From positions 1 through 64,000 of the forward strand of contig JACJXV010000008.1 of the NCBI GenBank assembly GCA_020636445.1: a stretch of 64,000 nucleotides of DNA, given 5' to 3'. Each line of letters starts with the position of its first letter. The first letter of the stretch is position 1. The DNA is from Lewinellaceae bacterium. GTDB taxonomy: Bacteria; Bacteroidota; Bacteroidia; Chitinophagales; Saprospiraceae. The notes below the pieces were generated by a model, which saw nothing but the letters and a program-made list of their open reading frames with translations, did no database searches and was not told the DNA's origin. A program made the position numbers and the translations under genes. Shown here piece by piece: positions 17,701 to 25,697 of the stretch.

Positions 17701-20700
17701 ATGCGGCAGCTAATAACAAGAAGGAAGTTTTTTCTCCTGGCAGTCATCGGTCTGATGAGTGCAACCGTGCTATGGAGCCAGTCTGAGCGAGCATTTAAGC
17801 CATTAACTTTTCCAGAGTCCAGTATTTTTCGGCGGGCTAATGCCAACTCGATCGTACAGGATTCGTTGGGCTACATTTGGATGTTTACCGGCCGCCATTT
17901 GGTTCGTTTTGACGGACAGCGATACCGCATGTACCCACTGTCAGATTTTGAAGGTTTGCAGCGAAAATCCTACATGCGACTGCTGCGTGATTACCGGGGG
18001 CGACTTTTATTGGTCAATTATCAGGAATATAACGGGCAGCGGCGCTATCGGCGAAACTTCTCTCTTGACGTGTTGGATCCCCACCGGAAAAAAGTACAAC
18101 CTGCAGATGAGGTTTGGCAGTTAAAAGGGGGGATAGCAACATCAAAAATAAAGGAGATATTTCAAGTTGACGGCGATCGGGTAGGCCTTACTACCTGGGA
18201 TGGAGAGGTTTGGTTTTGGGGGGAAACGCTTGAAAAGATTCTCGATTTAAAGCGTGATGATCTGCGGTTTTGTTTCCCTGCACCTGCTAAGAACTGGTGG
18301 GTAGTTACGGAAGATTCCTTGTTAACGGTGAATTCGGCCGGGAATACCTTGAGCAAAGAGCCATTGCCCTGCTCGATGTATTATGCCACATGGTTGGCCA
18401 GAGGCGAGACAATGACGTTATTGCTGCATGAAGATTATAGTCGCCATGGGGAAATGCCTTGTTTAGAATCGGTAGGGTCCCAACTTTGGGTAAAACAAGG
18501 GAATCGGCTATTGGATACTTCCTTTTTATTCCCCAGTGGGAAATCTATTAAGTTCAGTGAACAGAAGGTGCCTTATATCGACCATCTGGGGCAGTTATGG
18601 TTAATAGAAAACCAAGGGTTACAGGTATTTGATGTTTCAGGAGTGGTAGTTTTTTCATGGCAATTACAGGGTCTTAATACCGGCTTTAACCGATACTCAA
18701 TACTGGAAGACCGCCACCAGAATATTTGGATTACAGCGGGCAGGGAATTGACAATGGTCGGTCAGTTACCCCAATTATTCAAACCTGTACCGATTCCATT
18801 TCCCATAAGTGTGCGTGGAATAGCCCCGGTGAACGATACGCTGATTTATTTAAATACCTATCAGGGCGCGGCGCGGTTTAATCCGCAAACCTGGCAGTTT
18901 AAGATGGTAACTGGGGAGCCCCAATCACCCTTAATCGGGCTAGGCGCATTTTGGGACAAGGAGCGTAAACTTGTATGGTCAGGGGCTCACGGCTTTCAAT
19001 ATTCAACGTATTCACCGCGGGAGGATAAAGCCTCTATGGCACCTGTTTTCTCAGGACCCAATAATGAACTTTTCTTCCTTTTTCAGGACAAGCAGGGTGG
19101 ATACTGGTGGGCTACTTCGCTAGGGATTCGGCGTTGGAACCCGCAGACAAAGGAATTGGGTTCACTTCCCCGGGCAAAGAATGCACAGGTTCCCGTATCC
19201 GCCGTATACGTTTTTGACGACCATTTTTGGGTTGGGACCGATATAGGTTTATTTCGCTATGATCTCCAGGAAGATCGTTGGTCAGAAACCCTGGAAATCC
19301 CGGAAGTCAGGATTATGAGTATATATGCTCGCGGGAAGGATGATATTTGGTTAGGAACACAGGGGCTTGGCCTGTTGCATTGGAAACCTTCGAGTAAGAA
19401 ACTGCGCATTTTGGGTAGTAATGAGGGCGTTCCCAATCAGGAAATTTATTCTATTCTGGGGGACCAGCGTAATAATTTATGGCTGGCAACGGGGGAAGGG
19501 TTAGTCTGGTATCAACCTGAAGATGGCCAATTTCGCGTATTCACTACCGAAGATGGATTACCCGATAATGAATTCAATTGGCTGGCAAGTGCTACTGACC
19601 ACGCAGGGCGATTCTATCTGGGAGGTATTAATGGCATGGTATCCTTTTTTCCGGAGGAAGTTCTGCGCAGAGCTAGAGATAAAGGGATAACGGGGGGGGA
19701 TCCTCAAGAGGCCGGCCGGGTATTAATGACGGATGCCGACCGAGGTGGGGCCCTGCTTAGTGAGCGGGAGAATATGTTGGATTTTTATTATCAGCAAGGG
19801 CATATTTTGTTGCGCCCTAATGATGCCGTATTGCGCATACGGGTAAGCCATAATCGATTTGATCGGTTGGATCACCTTATTTTTGCCTACACTATTTCCA
19901 ATCAAAATAGTGGGTGGCACTACTTCGAAGGTGAGGAAATCCTGTTGGCTAACTTACCGGTAGGGAAGTATGATTTGCGTGTGCGAGCGGTTGGTGCTGG
20001 CCAGGACTGGTCAGAGGGAGAGTTGGTTGTTCCGATTATCCGGCAAGATTATTTCTACAATACTACGTTTTTTCGGATTGCTTTCGTACTGCTTATCTTA
20101 GCACTGGTAGGGCTTGGCATTTGGCAAAGAAGCCGGACGCTGCGGCGCGACAAAGAACGCCTTGAAAAAGAAGTTCAACGGCGGACACGGCGGATTGAGC
20201 AGGACCGGGAACTTATCCTCAAGCAAAACCAGGAATTGAAGCAATATAATGAAGAACGCAACCGCATTATTCAAATTTTAGGCCATGAAATTCGCACTCC
20301 TGTGGCTGGTTTACAGGACCTTAGTGCCACATTTAGTTATTTATTGCACCAAGGGCAAACCGAGCGAGCTTTGCATATTGCTAAATTAATTGATAGTACG
20401 AGCGTAGAGATGACTATGCTCATTGAAAATATTTTGCAATGGGGGCGTTTAGAAAATAACAAAAATTTACTGATACCCAGTAACCTTCATTTGGGTGATT
20501 TAGTACAGGGGGGCATTGATTTTTTGTCGTTGTTGCGGGAACAGAAGGAAGTAATTCTACAATTGAATTTACCTACTAAAATTCCTTCAGTGCGTGCCGA
20601 TCGCAATGCCGCTGCCTTTATCATGCGAAATGTTTTAAGCAATGCCATCAAGTTCTCCCATCAGGGAGGAACCATCTATATTGATTTGGTGGTAGGCAAG

Positions 20701-20973
20701 GAGATGGCTGGCTTCCGTATTCGCGATGAAGGAGTCGGTATTCCTCCTCATTTATTACAACGCCTCCAGGAAGATGAGTCTGGTGAAAGCCAGTTGGGTA
20801 CCAACGATGAACGGGGAATAGGCATAGGGCTTCATTTAAGTAAGTTGCTCATTGAACAAAACAAGGGAGTTTTGACCTTGCAAAGTGAGGTAGGGTTGGG
20901 AACAAGCGTAGAGGTTCAGTTTCCCATTGTAGCTAAAATTGTTAAACATGAGCATGCGCGTATTGGTAGTTGA
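17701..20973 (+). CDS. Propeller-type sensor histidine kinase
   Basis: 1090 residues from the chosen ATG; another ATG five codons upstream would lie at or before the predicted transcription start. Signal peptide to about residue 27 (LLAVIGLMSATVLWSQ), then a large periplasmic beta-propeller made of two-component-regulator repeats (SIVQDSLGYIWM, DRHQNIWITAG, LGDQRNNLWLATGEGL), a Y_Y_Y domain (about 715-785), one membrane segment (about 790-812, FRIAFVLLILALVGLGIW), a coiled coil, HisKA with LGHEIRTP (phospho-acceptor His, about 866) and HATPase_c with VLSNAIKFSH, RDEGVGIPP and GIGIGLHLSKLL. No receiver or DNA-binding domain is fused, unlike many Bacteroidota propeller kinases. The overlapping next gene is its LytTR response regulator. 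The ligand is probably sensed in the periplasm; its identity is unknown. Confidence 0.93.
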   Translation: MRQLITRRKFFLLAVIGLMSATVLWSQSERAFKPLTFPESSIFRRANANSIVQDSLGYIWMFTGRHLVRFDGQRYRMYPLSDFEGLQRKSYMRLLRDYRGRLLLVNYQEYNGQRRYRRNFSLDVLDPHRKKVQPADEVWQLKGGIATSKIKEIFQVDGDRVGLTTWDGEVWFWGETLEKILDLKRDDLRFCFPAPAKNWWVVTEDSLLTVNSAGNTLSKEPLPCSMYYATWLARGETMTLLLHEDYSRHGEMPCLESVGSQLWVKQGNRLLDTSFLFPSGKSIKFSEQKVPYIDHLGQLWLIENQGLQVFDVSGVVVFSWQLQGLNTGFNRYSILEDRHQNIWITAGRELTMVGQLPQLFKPVPIPFPISVRGIAPVNDTLIYLNTYQGAARFNPQTWQFKMVTGEPQSPLIGLGAFWDKERKLVWSGAHGFQYSTYSPREDKASMAPVFSGPNNELFFLFQDKQGGYWWATSLGIRRWNPQTKELGSLPRAKNAQVPVSAVYVFDDHFWVGTDIGLFRYDLQEDRWSETLEIPEVRIMSIYARGKDDIWLGTQGLGLLHWKPSSKKLRILGSNEGVPNQEIYSILGDQRNNLWLATGEGLVWYQPEDGQFRVFTTEDGLPDNEFNWLASATDHAGRFYLGGINGMVSFFPEEVLRRARDKGITGGDPQEAGRVLMTDADRGGALLSERENMLDFYYQQGHILLRPNDAVLRIRVSHNRFDRLDHLIFAYTISNQNSGWHYFEGEEILLANLPVGKYDLRVRAVGAGQDWSEGELVVPIIRQDYFYNTTFFRIAFVLLILALVGLGIWQRSRTLRRDKERLEKEVQRRTRRIEQDRELILKQNQELKQYNEERNRIIQILGHEIRTPVAGLQDLSATFSYLLHQGQTERALHIAKLIDSTSVEMTMLIENILQWGRLENNKNLLIPSNLHLGDLVQGGIDFLSLLREQKEVILQLNLPTKIPSVRADRNAAAFIMRNVLSNAIKFSHQGGTIYIDLVVGKEMAGFRIRDEGVGIPPHLLQRLQEDESGESQLGTNDERGIGIGLHLSKLLIEQNKGVLTLQSEVGLGTSVEVQFPIVAKIVKHEHARIGS

Positions 20974-21691
20974 AGATGATTTGCTCTTCGGGGTAAAGGT
21001 TGAACGGTTGCTCTTTGAACTGGATAAAAAGTGTGTGGGTATTTGTGCCAGTGCTGCCGCAGCATTGGCTATGCTGGAAAAAGAAGATGTAGATCTGGTT
21101 CTGGTGGATGTTCATCTCAAAGGCCAGGTGAATGGGATAGACTTAGCTAAAGCGCTCGCTAAGGCTGGGTTGCCGGTGGTTTTTATGACAGCTTTTCCTT
21201 CGGATGCTCTTTATCAGGAAGCATCCAAAAATCCAGATAGCTTCTTCTTGGTAAAACCCTTTGATAAATACACGCTGCTGAGTGCTATTGACCACTTAGG
21301 CAGCACTACAGAGCAGGAGAAGAGTACTACACCAAAAGGCATTGAAACAGGCGCTGAGGGAGTTTCGATCGGAGGAACTTTTTATGTCAGGGAAGGTAAT
21401 AAACTCGTTCAGGTAAATGCTACCGATTTGTGTTTTCTGGAAGCTGACGGCAATTATACCACCCTGTTGGCAGACCGCAAACGCCTGGTTATTAAAACGT
21501 CCCTGAGGCGTATGTTGGAGCAACTGGAAGGAGAAGCCGAGTTTTTACAAATTCACCGGAATTATGCTGTAAACCTGGCCTGGATAGAAAGTATAGATCT
21601 CAAAACAGGATATCTGGTGGTGGCTGACCAAAAACTACCCATTGGCCGTTCTTTCCGCAAATCCTTGCAGGAAGCCTTGAAAATTCTTTAA
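20948..21691 (+). CDS. LytTR-family response regulator
   Basis: 247 residues from the ATG at 20948, which lies inside the last codons of the kinase gene (26-bp overlap); a second ATG two codons on is also possible. Receiver domain about 1-120, with acidic pair VVEDDLL, phospho-acceptor Asp in LVLVDVHLKG (about 54), Thr in VFMTAFPS and Lys in FLVKPFD. The LytTR DNA-binding domain spans about 145-247 (FLEADGNYTTLL, IHRNYAVNLAWIESI, PIGRSFRK). By family it binds direct-repeat promoter sites when phosphorylated. Overlap with the kinase gene implies translational coupling and a fixed pair. LytTR regulators usually pair with LytS-type kinases; here the partner has a HisKA domain. Confidence 0.95.
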   Translation: MSMRVLVVEDDLLFGVKVERLLFELDKKCVGICASAAAALAMLEKEDVDLVLVDVHLKGQVNGIDLAKALAKAGLPVVFMTAFPSDALYQEASKNPDSFFLVKPFDKYTLLSAIDHLGSTTEQEKSTTPKGIETGAEGVSIGGTFYVREGNKLVQVNATDLCFLEADGNYTTLLADRKRLVIKTSLRRMLEQLEGEAEFLQIHRNYAVNLAWIESIDLKTGYLVVADQKLPIGRSFRKSLQEALKIL

Positions 21692-21734
21692 AAATGCAGT
21701 TGGTCACCTCATTTTGACCGCTGGTCACCTTTTA

Positions 21735-21766
21735 GTTGGGCGAAACAGGGATACTGTTTATACTTG
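21735..21766 (+). promoter_or_regulatory. Promoter of candidate small RNA
   Basis: GTTG (21735-21738), a 20-bp spacer and TATACTTG (21759-21766): close to the TTTG-N19/20-TAnnTTTG promoter. It lies between the regulator gene and the terminator at 21861. Confidence 0.5.
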
Positions 21767-21772
21767 TGCATA

Positions 21773-21893
21773 ATCAAACGTGTAAAGAGTGTCTATTAGT
21801 CGATTGACTTCGAGCAAGTAGATTTACCATAAGATTTAACTGGGAGTAATATTGTTTAGGGGCCAAAGTACTTGTTACTTTGGCCTTTTTTTT
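21773..21893 (+). ncRNA. Candidate small RNA, about 120 nt
   Basis: Between the response-regulator gene and the ftsX-like gene, a promoter-like pair is followed by about 90 nt without an ORF and by a strong terminator. A small GTC/GAC hairpin with loop GATT lies near 21800. Because the ftsX gene has its own -7 box after the terminator, this segment is likely an independent transcript. No known RNA family recognised. Position next to the two-component system suggests possible regulation by it, which is inference. Confidence 0.45.
21861..21893 (+). terminator. Strong rho-independent terminator
   Basis: A perfect 10-bp stem GGCCAAAGTA/TACTTTGGCC (21861-21870 with 21876-21885), loop CTTGT, followed by eight T residues. 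Confidence 0.88.
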
Positions 21894-21924
21894 ATTTACA
21901 CCCCCCGAACTTGCCAGGAGTTGT

Positions 21925-21932
21925 TATTTTTG
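21925..21932 (+). promoter_or_regulatory. -7 promoter box of the ftsX-like gene
   Basis: TATTTTTG matches TAnnTTTG exactly and starts 28 bp before the ATG at 21953. No -33 TTTG is seen at the expected distance. Confidence 0.5.
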
Positions 21933-21952
21933 CAGGGCTTGTCCATTGCTGC

Positions 21953-23248
21953 ATGAATTACGAATACTACATTGCCCGTCGGGTGGCACTTTCCGGGGAA
22001 AAATCCTTTGCCCGGCTCATCATTCGGATCGCTGTTGTGGCAGTCGCGCTAAGCACTGCAGTAATGATCTGTGCGATGGCCCTGGTTGCCGGCTTTAAGA
22101 CCGAGATTAGTAGTAAAATTTTTGGTTTTTGGGGGCACATCCATATTACGAGTGCTGATATCTATCAAAACCTGCTGGAAGCAAAACCCATTAGTCGACG
22201 CCAGGATTTCTATCCCAGTTTGGGAGAAGTAGGGCCTATTCCTTACAACGAAACAAAAAACTTGTTTGGATGGGAATGGCAACAACCTGCGATGACAAAA
22301 GGAGGCATCCGCCATATTCAAGTCTTTGCACTACGGCCCGGGATCATTAAAGCGAACGACGAACTGGAGGGTATTATCCTTAAAGGCGTTGACACGGATT
22401 TTGACTGGCAATTCATGCAACAGTATCTACAGGAGGGTGAGCCACTGGCTCTGCAGGATAGTACGACCAGTGATCAAATATTACTATCCAAGCAAACTGC
22501 TGCCCGGTTGAAGGTTGGTGTAGGAGATAAGTTTCGGGTTTATTTTGTCGAGCAAGGGGAGACGCTACGTCGAAGTTTTACCGTTTGCGGACTTTACAAA
22601 ACCGGCCTGGAAGAATATGATCGCCAATTTGCGCTGGTGGATATTAAGCGCATTCAACAGTTACTGGGTTGGTCGGCTGATCAGGTAGGAGGTTTTGAAG
22701 TTTTCCTGGATGATATCCATGACCTGGAACCCTTTAGTGAATACATTTACTACGATAAGCTTCCCAATAGCCTGTACGCTGAAACGATACGTCAGAAACT
22801 ACCTGAAATTTTTCAATGGCTATCATTACAAGATATTAATGAGGTAGTTATTCTGGTTCTTATGATCCTGGTAGCTATTATTAATATGATTACCGCTCTG
22901 ATGATCCTGATTCTCGAGCGGACCTATATGATAGGTACGCTGAAAAGTCTGGGAGGCAGTAACTGGAGTATCCGTAAGATTTTTCTCTATTATGCGGGAT
23001 ATATACTCGGTGTGGGGATTTTTTGGGGCAACCTGATAGGAATTGGCCTTTGTCTGGCACAAAAATATGGGCAGTTCATCACCTTGTCGGAAGAAAACTA
23101 TTATCTGTCGGTAGCACCTATCCAACTGGATTGGAGTAGTGTTTTGTGGTTAAATGCCGGAACCTTAGTCGTTACCTTACTCTTCCTTCTCGTTCCTACT
23201 TATCTGATTACCCGGATTAGCCCGATTAAAGCTATTCGGTTCCAATGA
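21953..23248 (+). CDS. FtsX/LolE-like ABC transporter permease
   Basis: 431 residues from the ATG at 21953, chosen because NYEYYIARRVALSGEKSFAR is the typical start of this family and the -7 box fits; the frame is open further upstream. One N-terminal membrane helix (about 25-47, IRIAVVAVALSTAVMI), a MacB-type periplasmic domain (about 50-270), and three C-terminal helices (about 300-425) with LERTYMIGTLKSLGGSNWSI and a final ITRISPIKAIRF. This is the LolC/LolE-type lipoprotein-releasing permease architecture; no ATPase gene is adjacent, so the partner must be encoded elsewhere. It acts in the inner membrane. Its stop codon overlaps the start of the next gene by four bases. Confidence 0.92.
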   Translation: MNYEYYIARRVALSGEKSFARLIIRIAVVAVALSTAVMICAMALVAGFKTEISSKIFGFWGHIHITSADIYQNLLEAKPISRRQDFYPSLGEVGPIPYNETKNLFGWEWQQPAMTKGGIRHIQVFALRPGIIKANDELEGIILKGVDTDFDWQFMQQYLQEGEPLALQDSTTSDQILLSKQTAARLKVGVGDKFRVYFVEQGETLRRSFTVCGLYKTGLEEYDRQFALVDIKRIQQLLGWSADQVGGFEVFLDDIHDLEPFSEYIYYDKLPNSLYAETIRQKLPEIFQWLSLQDINEVVILVLMILVAIINMITALMILILERTYMIGTLKSLGGSNWSIRKIFLYYAGYILGVGIFWGNLIGIGLCLAQKYGQFITLSEENYYLSVAPIQLDWSSVLWLNAGTLVVTLLFLLVPTYLITRISPIKAIRFQ

Positions 23249-23970
23249 TATTGCCGGGCAAGGCACTTACTTTAGCGGATCGTTGGCGCGGTGTAAGCCA
23301 TCGGGTTGGCTTTTGGAGGCAAGTTTGGCCCCGACGTTTTCAACTTTGGCTTAACGGATGGCGGAAACTACCGCAGTTTCCTTCAAAAGATTGGGGATGG
23401 TGGTTTTTTGAACAAAAAATGCTGTCGCTGGATTTACTTGGCTTTGGTTTAGGTTATGAAGTACTTACGGCCGGATTTAAATGGCGTACCCGGGCATTGT
23501 CACCAGAAGAAATAGCACTTCTCCGAACTATTTATGCAGACAGTGTCAAGTACCATTTAATTCGCATTGACGAACGTGCCCGACTAGGAACCAGGAAGGG
23601 CGGAATATGCTATGTGAGTGGGCATACCATTAACAGTTGGGGACATATACCTCCTGAACTGTTGGTTCATGAAGTCATTCACATCTGGCAATATGAACGA
23701 ATAGGACTTGCCTATATTCCTCGCGCACTGCGTGCACAACGCTCAGCAGCAGGATACAACTATGGGGGGGTAGAACAGCTAAGGCATTTGCGTAAACAAG
23801 GTGCTACGTTGTGGGACCTGAATTTGGAGCAGCAAGGTGATCTGGTCGCTGATTATTACTGCTTGCGAGAGGGACTTGTTCCAAGCTGGGTACCCCGGGA
23901 TGTTTCGGCACATGAAGAATTTCCATACTGGATAGGCCAATTAGCGGAATCTGACGAGGTAGTAGCATAA
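23245..23970 (+). CDS. HExxH-motif protein coupled to the FtsX-like permease
   Basis: 241 residues, starting at an ATG that overlaps the permease stop (ATGA). A zincin-like motif, LLVHEVIHIWQYERIG, lies around residues 140-155; a conserved-looking QGDLVADYYCL about 55 residues later could supply a further zinc ligand. No signal peptide or membrane helix is clear; the N-terminal part is Trp- and Arg-rich. The HEVxHxWQ arrangement resembles motifs in DUF4157-type and other Bacteroidota putative metal-binding proteins, but catalytic activity is unproven. The overlap suggests co-translation with the permease. Confidence 0.8.
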   Translation: MILPGKALTLADRWRGVSHRVGFWRQVWPRRFQLWLNGWRKLPQFPSKDWGWWFFEQKMLSLDLLGFGLGYEVLTAGFKWRTRALSPEEIALLRTIYADSVKYHLIRIDERARLGTRKGGICYVSGHTINSWGHIPPELLVHEVIHIWQYERIGLAYIPRALRAQRSAAGYNYGGVEQLRHLRKQGATLWDLNLEQQGDLVADYYCLREGLVPSWVPRDVSAHEEFPYWIGQLAESDEVVA

Positions 23971-24049
23971 ATCAATAGGACACCCTTTCCAAGTGCCAGG
24001 AAAATAATTACCTTCTCCATGCCGTTTGCCGGAGGAAAAGCGTTACCCG

Positions 24050-24081
24050 TTTGGGGGAGCGTCGTCAAAATTGTATGTTTG
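24050..24081 (+). promoter_or_regulatory. Consensus promoter of the corA gene
   Basis: TTTG (24050-24053), a 20-bp spacer and TATGTTTG (24074-24081): a full match to the Bacteroidota TTTG / TAnnTTTG promoter. It predicts transcription from about 24087 and a leader of about 50 nt. Confidence 0.8.
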
Positions 24082-24136
24082 CGGGATAAGAACCTTCCGT
24101 ACATGCTGGCAAACAGGTTCAAATAAACTCAACATC

Positions 24137-25087
24137 ATGGTTCGTTACTACGCCAAAGTTGCAGGCAGGCTGCGCGAACTGGAACAACCAGAACCAGGTT
24201 GTTGGGTGAATATTTGTCCGCCATTTAGTCAGGATGAACTTGATGAAGCTGCTCAGCGATTCGATGTTCCCATGGATTTCCTGACGGACTCCCTGGATAT
24301 TGACGAACGCTCTCGTTATGAAATAGAAGATGAGGCTCGACTTATCCTGATAAATACCCCGGTATTAAACGAATCGGAAGAAGAAAACGATGCCATCTAT
24401 ATTACCGTACCTATCGGGATAATCATCGCCGTTGACCACTTGATTACGATTACTTCCACTGAGGAGAATCCGGTATTACAGCGGTTCCTGGATAATAAGG
24501 TCAAGAACTTTGACCCTACCGACGAAACGCAGTTTATTATTCAGATTTTGGAGCATAATGTTTACCGTTTTTTGACCTGTCTGAAGAAGCTCGATCTCAA
24601 ACGCAACTTGATTGAACAGGAACTCTATCACGCCAGCCGAAATAAGGAACTCAAGCAGTTATTGAGTATTGAGAAATCCTTGGTTTACTTATTGAACTCA
24701 CTGAGCGCGAATGATCTGTTGAAAATGAAAATGAAGCGGATCGACTTTTTGAACATCCGGGCGGACGAAGAGAAAATGGATACCTTTGAAGACATTATTA
24801 TCGACAATGGGCAGGCACTTGAAATGGCCAATATTTACAGTAATATCCTAAGTGGAACGATGGATACCTATGCCTCCATCATTTCGAATAACATGAACGT
24901 TACGATTCACCGACTGACCATCGTAACTATATTTTTAGCAGTTCCCACCCTTATTGCCAGCTTTTTTGGTATGAACGTACCCCTGCCTTTTGCCCAAAGT
25001 TCTTTTGCCGTTTATTTTATCATTTTTATCTCTGTAGTGATTTCCTTCCTTTTAGGCTGGTACTTTCAGCGGAAAAGACTTTTTTAA
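24137..25087 (+). CDS. CorA-family magnesium/divalent cation transporter
   Basis: 316 residues. I used the ATG at 24137 because the upstream open frame contains the promoter. The cytoplasmic N-terminal domain (about 1-250) is followed by two C-terminal helices (about 258-312); the first ends in the signature FFGMNVPLPF, the GMN selectivity motif, and the protein ends with a short basic tail (YFQRKRLF). By family it forms a pentameric inner-membrane channel for Mg2+ or related divalent ions. No M-box leader is seen in the 50-nt leader. It is flanked downstream by a 610-bp intergenic region with DnaA-like sites. Confidence 0.94.
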   Translation: MVRYYAKVAGRLRELEQPEPGCWVNICPPFSQDELDEAAQRFDVPMDFLTDSLDIDERSRYEIEDEARLILINTPVLNESEEENDAIYITVPIGIIIAVDHLITITSTEENPVLQRFLDNKVKNFDPTDETQFIIQILEHNVYRFLTCLKKLDLKRNLIEQELYHASRNKELKQLLSIEKSLVYLLNSLSANDLLKMKMKRIDFLNIRADEEKMDTFEDIIIDNGQALEMANIYSNILSGTMDTYASIISNNMNVTIHRLTIVTIFLAVPTLIASFFGMNVPLPFAQSSFAVYFIIFISVVISFLLGWYFQRKRLF

Positions 25088-25100
25088 GTATCGGGTTTAA

Positions 25101-25197
25101 TTTCCCACATTGTGGAAAACTTTCCTAACAATGTTAATTGATTGAAATGCAGTGTTTTGTGTCTGTTTTCCACAGAGTGTTAATAATTTTTCCCACC
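25101..25197. other. Cluster of DnaA-box-like nonamers
   Basis: TTTCCCACA (25101-25109), TGTGGAAAA (25111-25119) and TTTTCCACA (25166-25174) each differ from the DnaA box TTATCCACA by one or two bases; TGTGGAAAAC and GTTTTCCACA form a perfect 10-bp inverted repeat. An AT-rich TGTTAATAATTTTT follows. This text resembles bacterial oriC or a DnaA-titration site, but no dnaA, dnaN or other origin gene is near and surrounding gene direction does not diverge from here. Confidence 0.35.
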
Positions 25198-25224
25198 AAG
25201 ACATGTGGCATCTCCTTAGTTTTA

Positions 25225-25318
25225 GACTATTACAATTTTTAAGGGGTTTTCTGAAACCCTGCCTCGCTAACTTACTGATGCAAAGGTGAACCGGTCTTTC
25301 GGTTCGCCTTTTTTTATT
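25225..25318 (+). ncRNA. Candidate small RNA with two hairpins
   Basis: A hairpin around AGGGG-TTT...AAACCCT (25242-25260) is followed 20 nt later by a strong terminator. A -7-like TAGTTTTA (25217-25224) precedes it without a matching -33. It contains no ORF. The start is a guess. Confidence 0.3.
25282..25318 (+). terminator. Rho-independent terminator
   Basis: A 12-bp stem AAAGGTGAACCG / CGGTTCGCCTTT (one T-G pair; 25282-25293 with 25300-25311) and a run of T to 25315. It lies 195 bp after corA, so it ends either corA or a separate small transcript. Confidence 0.85.
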
Positions 25319-25342
25319 TTGCCTTGAATTCCATTTTTTCTC

Positions 25343-25373
25343 CGGAAAAATATATTTAAGTTATATTTTTCCG
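25343..25373. repeat. AT-rich perfect inverted repeat
   Basis: CGGAAAAATATA (25343-25354) and TATATTTTTCCG (25362-25373) are perfect complements around a 7-base loop. It could be a regulator site or a terminator; the rest of 25374-25697 shows a -7-like TACCTTGG at 25609 and nothing else recognised. Confidence 0.6.
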
Positions 25374-25697
25374 TTACCTATTTATTCAGGTTTGTTCATG
25401 GCGCGGGAAAACAGGTGCAACTCAGCGTATGTTGCCCGGATGCCCCTCCAATAGCTGGTTTACAAAAAAAGTGATTCCCCCATTTAGCGATACTGGCATT
25501 AAGCAGGGCTTGCTACTGCCAGGCTGGCTTCAGGTACAGTATATCCTGCTCCTGAGATTGGGAATTCCGCAATCTTAGGGCTTGAAGATCTATGGATTGA
25601 CCAGAACGTACCTTGGCGTAAGGACGACCTTGTAATAAATAATGCAGGGATGGGTACGCAAAGGTTTGCGCGCTTGGCGGCTACAAAACAAGGATGT

